Position numbers and translations under genes: made by a program
Part shown: positions 26,015-36,199 of the stretch, in pieces
Layout: each line of letters begins with the position of its first letter
Numbering within the stretch: position 1 is the stretch's first letter
NCBI RefSeq assembly: GCF_001949145.1
Contig: NW_019091368.1
Span: forward strand, 2,530,687 to 2,594,686
DNA length: 64,000 nucleotides
Source: Acanthaster planci
Taxonomy: Eukaryota > Echinodermata > Asteroidea > Valvatida > Acanthasteridae
Reading direction: 5' to 3'
The notes under the pieces: generated by a model
The model's database searches: none
The model's input: only the letters and a program-made list of their open reading frames with translations
Told to the model about the DNA's origin: nothing

Positions 26015-29000
26015 ATGGCAATCGCTGACAACGTAATCGCCGTTTTGACCAGCGCGAGCAACGGCTCGTCCGTCGCTTTCCCTTTGTGCCTTGTCGCGAC
26101 ATTCCTCGTGACAGCTCTGGTGTGGCGGCATCTGACGTACTGGAGGAAATACACCTTCCCGCCCGGGCCTCGGGGCTGGCCCTTGATCGGGAGCTCTCCG
26201 CTGATCGCTCCAGATTCCGGACAGACCAATGCCAACATCACCCGAATTGGAAAACAGTACCACCCTGACATGTTCACGCTGACTTTGTACTTAGGAAAGT
26301 AAGTCTTGCCTTGGTTTTGGTTGGGTAATTGGGCAACGTCAGGTCATCTATTGGGTTTGATTGATGTTCGGACGTAATCAACTTGATATTCATGAACGGA
26401 TTATACTTGCGCAAAATAATGTGTACCTATGTATCTGGATTTATGTGAATCTGGATGATAACCAATGTTCGCTTCTTCTTTTTTATAGATGTTTTACGAC
26501 CTGCCCCTTTTACGGTTGTCTTGCAAAGTTGTAATATTTTCTCTCTAATTGCAAATTGGATACATTTTGCCGAGCAAAGTAACCCACTATCATTTCGCAA
26601 TTACTTTCTTCACTACTCTGGTGATTAACCGTGGATTCATGCTGAAAAATTTCTGAACTCTCAACATATTATTTACCGGGCGGAATTCTTGTGTTAATTG
26701 ACAAATTGTTGCGTTCTATAAATAGAATATCTTTCAGTTGACTTCACGTTTTTGCTGCTGGGAAGTCCACAAACTCTTCATAACCTGCTTTATTTTTTTT
26801 CTCACGACGAAAAAGTGAAGGGATGATTCAATAGCCCACCTCCTCCCAGTCAAAGTGTGGAGGGATATAGATACCCCCCGCAGGATTTACGCCCATGCCT
26901 TGAAAAATCAAGGAGTTGAAGATGTTACCGAGACAGGTTTTCCAAGGTAACCTTTTTGGTTATTGGGAAGAGTCTGATGGTCGTTGGAAATCGCTTTTGG
27001 ACGCTACCCTGTGAATACGTATTATACACCTTGACCCACCATTTCCAAACCAGACTGAAGAATAAGCTATAATATTAATTATGGAAATTATTAATTAAGG
27101 AAAACTGCAAATCCCAAACTACCATTGCCCGGATCTATACCAAAGCTTGCAGCAGACAAAAATGGTTACTTCGGATAACTGTGAACTACCTCCTTTAAAT
27201 GAAGAGTGTGTGTGGTGTTAAGAATCCTCAAACAGCAAAATTATTGGCCAGGTTTTGGAATGGTGCGTCACAAAATGTATGGTCAAACAGTAAATAATTT
27301 AGTTTAAAGGTGGGACAGCCAGAGAAACGATCCAAAGGTTACTTCACGTGTTTGTTTATTCGTCTGAACGTAGATGGATTAATTGTCTTCACTACCTTGC
27401 CTTATCATATAATGTTCACCCGGAGACTGGGGTCACGTACGTTCCAGGACCCACTGCAATGTATGAAACTGGGCTCTCGTGGTCAAGGTCACAGGTTATC
27501 GATTCCGTTCAACGTGCATGTTTATAAAGAGACGCGGAAGGTTGTCTATCTGGACTTGTTATCGAGTCGCTCGGTGATCACACGTTTTTTGTTTATTAAT
27601 TTTATTTGTCTGCTTGTTTTGTTTTTGTTTTTTTGGTTTGTTTGTGTTTGAGGCACACTTGGTATTGTTAATGCGCTTAAACATGGAGGACCCCCCCGTC
27701 AGATTCTTGATGTTACTTTAGCTTGACCATGACAAAAAGAGGAATGGAGTCTACACACGACATTTATGTTGAGAATGAATCTCTTGGGACCGAGTAAGCT
27801 TGTGCGGCCCGTCGGGTAGTCTTGGCCCAAGACGATCGGTGATCATAGCCATGATTGCATTTCTGAGCATTTTCCCCCATTCTTTCTTGCACCAGTAGTG
27901 AATAACGTCTTGGAGATCTTGCTTCAGTGAGGGCGTAGCCGTTTATGTAAATTGGAATGCTGGTGTAGATATTAATATCTTCGAACAAATGGCGGCCTCC
28001 CATTGGATAGTTGAGAGCGGTCGTATCACTACGGTGCATATGTGCGTCATCACCGCGCTTTCGCAAACTAGTTGGTACGCGACTACTGTTGTTAGTCCAA
28101 AGTTTTGTTTTTTTTTCAAAATCTAAAAAGCACTTTCGTCATCTTGCAAACTTTTGTGGCGAGAAGAAGGTAATGTTTAAGATTAAAAACAATGTACAAT
28201 TTTTTGCTGTTTCCCTTCTTTTTTTTCAGGCGCATGCTCATTTTAAACAGCTTGGAGTCTCTTAAAGATGCCTTTGTGAAGCAGTCGGCTCTTGTGTCTG
28301 ACCGACCAAGCGTGTGGCCATTTACGTATGTCAACGAAAACCACAGGAATATCGGTAAGTGGTTGTCGGAAATTGTTCCACACTCAGACAACATAGATAT
28401 TAGTCTCTATTTCTTGAAAAAAATCTGGAAAATCTACAGGGTAATTTACAGTATCGAGAACAAAACTAGTATTTGCTTGGCACCGTTTTGTTGCATGATA
28501 CGAACAGACTCCTTCATTGATCAGAATATATCCGCCTCGAGCAGAAGCATCCCTTCATCGGTTGAAAAGAGCCGTTCTGGTGGCGATGTGACCACAACGC
28601 GTGCATTTCATTATCGTTTGTGAACCAGTGAAGTTCAGTTCCGACAATAGAGCTATAAAGCTCTATGGTTCCAACCAAAAGAGCCTCCGTTGCTAAGAAA
28701 ATTGCGCCTTCTCTTGGTCAAGCTCGAGGCTCGTACCTCTGTGGCACACTCCAGCTACTTGAACTGGGCAAACAAGTCGTGAGTCCTGTTTGACAGAACT
28801 TTATAAGCGCGACGCTATGTATTTATGAATGGCTGGGTCTCGATCACTGCAAAGGCGAATTACCCAACGTCCCTGGCTCAGATGCTAACGTCATGCATTT
28901 GATTTTATTCGGTCACCCGCGTCCGGTCAGATCGGTGCGATTTATATTTGGTACCGATGGGTAGTTTTGACACTGCCGATACAGTGAAAATTTCTTTTTA

Positions 29001-31018
29001 AATGCCTGTCTTGACTGTGTACATTACTGTAGTACCATTCGCGCCTTCAACGGATAAAGTATCAAGACAAAAATCGAAATGTTACAGAGAGTTTGCGCGT
29101 TTCCTGCTTGTTGCTTCTGATTGGTCGAAATTAATTGACCCCTAACCCAGGTGTCTTCTTGGAGCCTTACACCGAGAGTTGGAAAAGAGAGAAGAAGTAC
29201 ATGTTGCGAACCGTGCGCCAGTTTGGCTACGGTATCCCAGCTTCTGAGAGTATCGTCCTTCGAGAAGCCAATCACTTGGCGGAGCTTTTCCAGAAGAGGG
29301 AAGGACAGCCGTTTGAGCCAAGCCGATCCATCAGCTCCTGCATGCTAAACGTGACTTTATCTATGGTCTTCAGCACAACTTACGAAGAAGACGACAAGGA
29401 GTTTAATCACGTCTTGGAATCCGTTTTGAATTGGTATACGGACGTCTTCAAACTTTACCATGTGGAGCCGCTGTTGCCCCTCTTTGACAAACTCGGACTC
29501 AACGCTCGCCTTCAGAGAGGAAAAGCTATGACCAAGGAAGTGTTAGCGTTTGTCCAGAAGCAGGTCGACAACCACAAGGCGACCCTGGACCCGGACAACC
29601 CGCGAGACATGGTGGACGCCTGTCTGATCGAGTTGGCCAAAGACAACCCCAACAGCGACTTGAGAGAGTTCACCAACGAGAAGTTACTGTGGATGCTGTG
29701 GTTCTTCATCCCCGACCAAGCAGACACGGCCTCGGGCCCAATGCTCTTCCTGCTGCTGGCCACTGCTCTCCACCCTGAGGTGCAGCAGCGCGTCTTCCAG
29801 GAGATCCAAGAAGTCATCGGGAACCGCCCGCCTTCCCTTAAGGACAAGGACAACATGCCGTACACCGAGGCTGTTATACTCGAGACTCTGCGCATGGACA
29901 CCAGCGTCTGGTTTCTGGTTCCCCACTTCACAGCTGATGATGTCGAGATTCTCGGCTACAAGATCCCAAAAGACACGACAGTCATCCCTAACATCTACGC
30001 AGTCCACTTCGACCCGAAGCTGTGGGGTGATCCAGAAAACTTCAGGCCCGAGAGGTTCATCGACGAAAGCGGCCGAATCAAGCGACCACCTTACTTCATT
30101 CCTTTCGGCATCGGTTTGTACACATTTTAATACCTTTGATCTAGATACCACAGGAACTCCAACAATAATTGGGAGTGGCTTTCTGCCTGATCCTAAATGC
30201 AGACCTTAGAACAAGCATTAAGGGCCGTCCTATAGCTTTCTGGTGCTCGTGGGTTTTTGGGTGAGAGGCAGTTCCCTTAGGGCCACTTGTATCCCCCCCC
30301 TTGGAAAAATGGAAAGATGAAAAGGGGACTCAGGCAGTGGAAAGAAACCAAAAAGGGAAAGGAGGAAAGTAGGACGTATTTAATTAGTTTGCCTAAACAT
30401 ATCTCTGCATTGACTCCCTTTTACTGTTGATGTTAGGTTAGCTGCTTATGGATACTTAGTTTCTGCCCCCCTTGCGCCCCCGTGATTTGCTTACATCAGA
30501 TTACTGAGAGCGGAAAGTGTCTTCAGCTTTAGTTGGATACGGGCATCACTCCAGAAGTTCCATGTAATAAGACTGCGTAGCATTATGAGACTGAGGAAAA
30601 AATTAGAATTTAAACCATGCTCACCAAAAGATGTTTGATGCCAGTGGCTGAATTACCGACCCGACTAAGCCTTCTCTAGGTGCAATGGGCATGGTTCAAA
30701 CTGAAGTAATGTCACACTTGTGAACCATGTAGAGTAACCTCGCACGTATAGTTTCCACAGATGCAAGCACTATTTCATGTTACTTAAGAAATAAACATAA
30801 AAGGAAGCTAACTCATTTTCGTATACCGTGAATACACAGGACGCAGGACATGTCTTGGCGAGTACATGGCCCAGAAGGAGTACTTCCTGTTCTACGTCGC
30901 GCTCATCCAGAAGTTTAAGATCAAGCTCCCGGATGGTGATCCGATACCCAAGTTGGAAGCACTGTGGTTGTGGGTCAGTCCGCCCAAGTACCATCTGCAA
31001 GCAGAGCTCAGAGAGTAA
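26015..31018 (+). CDS. Cytochrome P450, CYP2-clan-like, copy A (516 aa, four exons)
   Basis: Microsomal heme-thiolate monooxygenase fold; substrate unknown. Coding exons: 26015-26298, 28230-28354, 29151-30113, 30840-31018 (TAA); all GT-AG and in phase. An N-terminal hydrophobic anchor (about residues 22-38) is followed by the proline hinge PPGPRGWPLIG. The C-helix has W147-KRE-K151 where WxxxR is usual. The I-helix reads IPDQADTASG: D328-T329 of the AGxDTT motif is kept, but the two small residues before it are D325 and Q326. ExxR is E381-TL-R384, PERF is 436-439, and the heme loop is F455-GIG-R459-RT-C462-LG, with Cys462 the thiolate ligand. Exon 3 alone encodes about 320 residues, far fewer introns than vertebrate CYP2 genes. 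Three AATAAA motifs (31207-31248) follow the stop. The closest relative in the window is copy B, a tandem duplicate. The CYP2-clan placement is from motif resemblance only. Confidence 0.95.
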
Positions 31019-31206
31019 ACAGAAAAGCATGTCGTGGAAATTTGGGAGGTACGGTCGTAAACCATGGCATAGAGTGACAAACAGAATGAAGTTGTATTTA
31101 TCGAGACAAGACCGTTGCTTTTGATGATTTTTTCTATTCTAATGCTCTGGCAAGAAAAGGGGGCACTTGGCTGTATGATGGCTGTATTCGGATGATTTAG
31201 AAGTAA

Positions 31207-31248
31207 AATAAATCAATACAAAAAAATAAACGTAGCTTGAGACAATAA
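31207..31248 (+). promoter_or_regulatory. Polyadenylation signal cluster of P450 copy A
   Basis: Three AATAAA motifs in about 42 bases, starting 189 bases after the P450 stop codon. Confidence 0.55.
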
Positions 31249-31965
31249 ATTTGTTGCTTTTTTTTGCTGCTGTTTGAGAAATTTATGCGAAAGAGATGTC
31301 ATTCAAGACCTTTGTGCGAAGTACATAGCAATTTTGCAAATGAATGGTGTCAATGGAGTAATAATATAAAGAAACCATTCGATAATTCATTAAATAGAAG
31401 AAACTTGTATGGTGCATTTTAACTGGAATATAACTCAGAACTTTCCAAAATTGGTGGATCCTCTAAAGGTTAAATTTCAGTTAAAGTGCTTTGATTTCTA
31501 ATGTAAAGTTAGTTACATAAATCTGGGCGACTATTGTAATCAGTCGAGCATGTCAATGATTTCTATTATATGTACATGTACTGGGTCTATCCATGATCGT
31601 GCGTGACTTTTTCTGTAATCGACGACAGGTAATGGTCCTTTATGATTGTTTTGAAGTGAAAGTGAAATTAGTTATTGCATTTATCACTTGTTCGATCCAC
31701 CTGCGAATCTCTCCTTGTACTTAATCCACTGTCCATAATGTCATACGAAGCTTACAGAGTTTCCCAATGTGCCTAGTTTAATTCCGCTCAGCTCCATTTC
31801 TATATACTCATTGTGCATATTCTTAAAGCTCACATCACATTTTCTCTTGGCTGGTTATATTTCTGCTGCGTACTTACGCTTGATGAGCTGTGATTTTCAT
31901 TTTCCACATGCTTTTGCCGCCCACAAAATCTCACCAGGACAGTTGCTTTATTTTGGCTTTTGTAC

Positions 31966-32273
31966 TTAAGGAAAACGCGGAAGCGACGCAAATACACCAT
32001 AGATGTCTCAAAACATTTGCGGCAACATTCGCTTGAGTTGAAAATATGGTAACCTTTCCAGGATTTGGCTTATAATTAATCTGACATCGGGATTTGCGTT
32101 CTTGTTTACTTTTGCGCTTAAGCATGAACTAGCCTTAACACTAGGAAGAGTTAAAGCCAGTTGCACACACTGCAAAGTTGCACACATTAACTCGAGCGAA
32201 ATTGCGTTACAAAATTGTCGTGATGTCAAATTCGCTTCGCTATTGCTTTCACCTGAAGTATGAACCGGCCTTC
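31966..32273 (-). mobile_element. Two MITE-like copies, same family, minus orientation
   Basis: Two adjoining diverged copies (about 31966-32136 and 32137-32273). They end in GCTTAAGCATGAACTAGCC and CTGAAGTATGAACCGGCC and share internal blocks such as TTCGCTTGAGTTGAAAA and ACTCGAGCGAAATTG. The second copy is inverted relative to the copy at 32538, with a 54-bp end (32220-32273) matching the reverse complement of 32538-32591. No ORF. Confidence 0.6.
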
Positions 32274-32537
32274 ATCACGTACGTTTGTGTGTTACTCTTA
32301 TTTTTTTAAAGTTGACATGAAAATTGAAGGAAGAGCACTTTATTACATTGCAACAACTTCCCTTTGGACTCACACGACTGGCCATTATTGCTTTGTGAAT
32401 TGGTCCCACAAAATAATTTGGAAGATCATAATTGTGCTTAGTAGTTTAGGTTTGTTTGATTATTCCAATGTTTTGATATATCACGCACTTTGGCATCCTG
32501 GTGACAGTGGGCATTAAGCCGATGGTTCTAAGTGACT

Positions 32538-32705
32538 GAAGGCCGGTTCATACTTCAGGTAAATATGAAAGTAAAGTAAATTTGACGTCACGTGGGATTT
32601 GCAGCAAAATGTCGCCCAAGGTTTTCAACTCGAGCGAATTTGCGGCACGACTTTCTAATCTGATGGCAAAAATTCGCTTTCGCTTGAAGCATGAACTGAC
32701 TACTT
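32538..32705 (+). mobile_element. MITE-like copy with terminal inverted repeats
   Basis: About 168 bases beginning GAAGGCCGGTTCATACTTCAGG and ending CGCTTGAAGCATGAACTGAC. The two ends are imperfect inverted repeats of each other over about 20 bases. The interior CAACTCGAGCGAATTTGCGGCA is shared with the neighbouring minus-oriented copies. Non-autonomous. Confidence 0.65.
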
Positions 32706-33508
32706 TTACGGTCTGCAAAATTCATCTACAGGTCTTTAACTCAATGTTGCCCCGGCAACTATATGCGAAGTCTACCTCAGCCTCCATAGTAAGGTTGGCT
32801 CACATCCGCACTTCTAATTCGCTTGCGTGCGTATGTTTGGAATGCATGCAGGACCGTTGGTTCACCCTTCCTGTTGTCATTTGAGGCCAGAGAGAGGGGG
32901 AATTTGTGAACGGAATATTTTACCGGGAATTCCTAAGGAGTGTTTCTTGCTATACTATTCGTATTTTTAAGAAATCAACGGGAAACACCAAGAGGCCACT
33001 AGCCTGTGTTCCTTGAAGGATCAATACAATTTTCTTGGTATGTTTATCTTGCATGAAATATGATGGAAAGTATTGCCTATGGACGGTATATACCTTATTT
33101 CTTTCAACTGATGGCGCACAAATTGTGTATAAAAGAGATATAATTTCACTTCTCTTAGGTTACAGAATGCTAAACAGACATACAGAAATTAAGTCGATAT
33201 GTTTAAAGTAGGAATGAACGATAAAATGTAAAAATACCGCATGCAGATACCATCCAACCATGCGACGAATTTGAATTAAATAATAGGCCTACTATTGATC
33301 TCAAAATGACGAAACCGTTTTATCTGTGGATGCAGTTAGACAAAATCGAATTGTGTTTACACAACAACAAATGGTAACTGTACCGTTATTTCTTCAACAA
33401 AATGCAGGCGACCAAAGACGAAATTTAAACATGGTGTAACGCTCCCACAAACTGTTCCCCTATATGCATATGGATTATAGTGTACACGCTACTAAACACA
33501 CCACTTAT

Positions 33509-33547
33509 TACATGTACATGTACATGTACAGTACATTGTACATGTAC
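33509..33547. repeat. ACATGT palindromic microsatellite
   Basis: Run of ACATGTACATGTACATGTAC followed by GTACATTGTACATGTAC. It is self-complementary, so it could form a hairpin. The same motif recurs at 39739, 42664 and 14660. Confidence 0.85.
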
Positions 33548-34131
33548 TCCACAGCGAGCGTGCAAGGACCATCTACACGTAGATTATACGGATCGTACAC
33601 AGCGCATTGCATTCCACGCGCGACCCCGTTGCTCTATGCTGCGACATGCCCTTGAACTGCAACTCCGAAGCACACTTCCAACTTAAGTCATTTTCCCCCA
33701 AATCCTCCTCGGAGTCGATCCTACTGTCGGTCGCACATATAACCCGTACATTCTACCCACACAGACCCCCAACTCATACCGTATGTGTCCCGCTAAACCA
33801 CACCCCGAAAGCCTGCGTCCGGTCACGGCACAGCGAGGTCAATTACCTCCGCTCACCCCCAGTTTTACCCCGTAAGAATTACGTGTAGATTTCCTAGCCA
33901 TCCAGAGATGAAGTGTTGTACACAACCCAATGTATCCAGAAAGGCTCACCCTTTCCTTTCCATCGTCGCCCCGTAGCTCACCCACGAACAGCCTTTCACC
34001 CTCCTGCTCCCAAACTGCTGAGACCTTACCGCTCTCCAGAAACTAAGTCAGCGAGGACAAAGGGTGTACAAAATCCCCATAGACTTTCTACATGTATGAA
34101 TTATTCATAACCACCTTAATCCAGTGCTCCC

Positions 34132-34251
34132 ATTGGCTAAGACGCGGACCCAAAAGTCTATATAAATCGACCAGCTGCAGCGCTAGCGTTGAGTGTCGAT
34201 CATTCCCGAGAGGGCAGCTTCACAGAAACAACTCTCTAACCGTTCGTGAGT
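34132..34251 (+). promoter_or_regulatory. Candidate core promoter with 5' UTR exon and splice donor
   Basis: An inverted CCAAT box (ATTGG, 34132-34136) precedes TATATAAA (34159-34166) at normal spacing. About 80 bases later the sequence reads TTC|GTGAGTG, a strong splice donor at 34246. This looks like a promoter plus a short non-coding first exon on the plus strand. It could serve P450 copy B (ATG at 36200), through an acceptor such as the CAG ending near 36076, or a gene hidden in the N gap. Inference from motifs only. Confidence 0.4.
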
Positions 34252-34651
34252 GTTTTGCTCCGATATGAACAACCTTTCTACAGCTCCCAAATAAATGGTT
34301 CAGATTTAGACGAGCAGTACTTGAGTAATATCCAGCTTTACTAGAAGCAGTTGCTCATTGTAAATATGGAGAAGATGTGAATAATTACTGTTTAAAATAC
34401 TGTTTAAAAGATTTCTGTGAGCCAACCCGCAAATAAAATCATGTCTAATTTGGAGTATACAGCAGATTTCATCATAGGTATACCCGCCCTCAAAATAATG
34501 TTGAATCAGTTCGTCTCTTATGAAAACTATTGGGAATCAAACACTCTAAATAATCTATTATTTACATTCCGTTCGTAACAAGTAACGTTACTTGTTAGCC
34601 CCATAAATAATGCTGATGTGCTGGACAACCTGTTCTCATTGCTCTATCCTC

Positions 34652-35285
34652 NNNNNNNNNNNNNNNNNNNNNNNNNNNNNNNNNNNNNNNNNNNNNNNNN
34701 NNNNNNNNNNNNNNNNNNNNNNNNNNNNNNNNNNNNNNNNNNNNNNNNNNNNNNNNNNNNNNNNNNNNNNNNNNNNNNNNNNNNNNNNNNNNNNNNNNNN
34801 NNNNNNNNNNNNNNNNNNNNNNNNNNNNNNNNNNNNNNNNNNNNNNNNNNNNNNNNNNNNNNNNNNNNNNNNNNNNNNNNNNNNNNNNNNNNNNNNNNNN
34901 NNNNNNNNNNNNNNNNNNNNNNNNNNNNNNNNNNNNNNNNNNNNNNNNNNNNNNNNNNNNNNNNNNNNNNNNNNNNNNNNNNNNNNNNNNNNNNNNNNNN
35001 NNNNNNNNNNNNNNNNNNNNNNNNNNNNNNNNNNNNNNNNNNNNNNNNNNNNNNNNNNNNNNNNNNNNNNNNNNNNNNNNNNNNNNNNNNNNNNNNNNNN
35101 NNNNNNNNNNNNNNNNNNNNNNNNNNNNNNNNNNNNNNNNNNNNNNNNNNNNNNNNNNNNNNNNNNNNNNNNNNNNNNNNNNNNNNNNNNNNNNNNNNNN
35201 NNNNNNNNNNNNNNNNNNNNNNNNNNNNNNNNNNNNNNNNNNNNNNNNNNNNNNNNNNNNNNNNNNNNNNNNNNNNNNNNNNNNN
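34652..35285. other. Assembly gap (634 N)
   Basis: Uninterrupted run of N. Any ORF drawn through it is meaningless. It falls between the two intact P450 genes, so it could hide repeats, regulatory sequence or further P450 exons. Confidence 1.
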
Positions 35286-36199
35286 ATAACATAGGGTTAC
35301 ATGCATTGATCGCCGTTTTTGTGGAACCATGGAACCGGAAGTTAACGCGTAACTTCTGCGATCGTCCAATGGGGGTATGGGAATCGTGGCGCGTCCGATT
35401 TATGACAAAGTCACTTACGGGTGCAGACCACTAATTCAAGTGAGAGTTTCTGGCCAGCTCATTGGCATTAAAAGTACCCCCCACAGTATCTTTTGAAAAA
35501 GGAGATTGTTTGGCCCCCAAAATGGTGTGATTGTGTAAATCCTTACCAGGATCAACTCCCTGGGTCTTCGAGCTTTCACATGAGAGCAGAATGGCTAAAA
35601 ACTACGGTTGAAAAATGGTCCTAAGTGCCCCAGAAAGTTGAGTGTTGCCACTGAAAAATGGCTGCAATCAGACTTCGGAAAATCACTGTTTGGGGGGTGA
35701 TTTTGTTTTGTGGCAACAATTAAAAATGTAATTGGTTAACCCACAAAAAATTGAAAAGAAATTGAAAGATAAGTGACTAGGCAAGAATTTCATTTGTGTT
35801 TGGCGTGCGTGTAATTGGGCCCTGAACAGTACTGATTTTACACTGTTTTCAATGGGGCTTGAATTAGTGGACTGTACCCTTACGAACCAGATAGAGACCC
35901 CGTGCACGCATGGGCCTTTAATCATATGCAAATCAGTTGGAGAACATGTGGCGTTAATGTATATATGAAGGCCACATGAGGTCACAGTTCGCTGCGCCAA
36001 ACTGATGAGCTGACTGCACATACAATATACATGTATATATTATACAAAGCTCGCTGTCTATATTTACGCCACGCAGTTGGAATTACCGTCAATAAGTGCA
36101 TGGTGTTCCCGTTTAACCGCAATTTGGACTTGTCACAAGATCCCTAAGCAATACTATCGTCAGTTTACGGTTACAATCGTACATAACGATTTGAGCAAT
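35286..36199. promoter_or_regulatory. 5' flank of P450 copy B
   Basis: No coding content recognised. TATATA-like motifs occur near 35960 and 36034, and an AGGTCA nuclear-receptor half-site lies near 35978. Any of these could belong to a proximal promoter for the ATG at 36200, but none is decisive. There is little similarity to the copy A flank beyond a short TCAGTTTAC block near the start codon. Confidence 0.3.

Larger units (their letters stand above)
31249..34100. other. Intergenic DNA between P450 copies (left part)
   Basis: No gene recognised. It contains the three-copy MITE-like family at about 31966-32705, an ACATGT microsatellite near 33510, and a moderately GC-richer patch (33550-34060) with ORFs that resemble nothing I know. 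Confidence 0.5.

Noticed and set aside
30828-31124. Plus-strand ORF over P450 exon 4
   Set aside because: It is in the wrong frame; the real exon is 30840-31018.
34610-35434. Long ORFs on both strands
   Set aside because: They run through the N gap; the unknown bases simply contain no stops.
36077-36199. Upstream in-frame ATG for P450 copy B
   Set aside because: It would place 41 extra, non-hydrophobic residues before the membrane anchor and has no counterpart in copy A.
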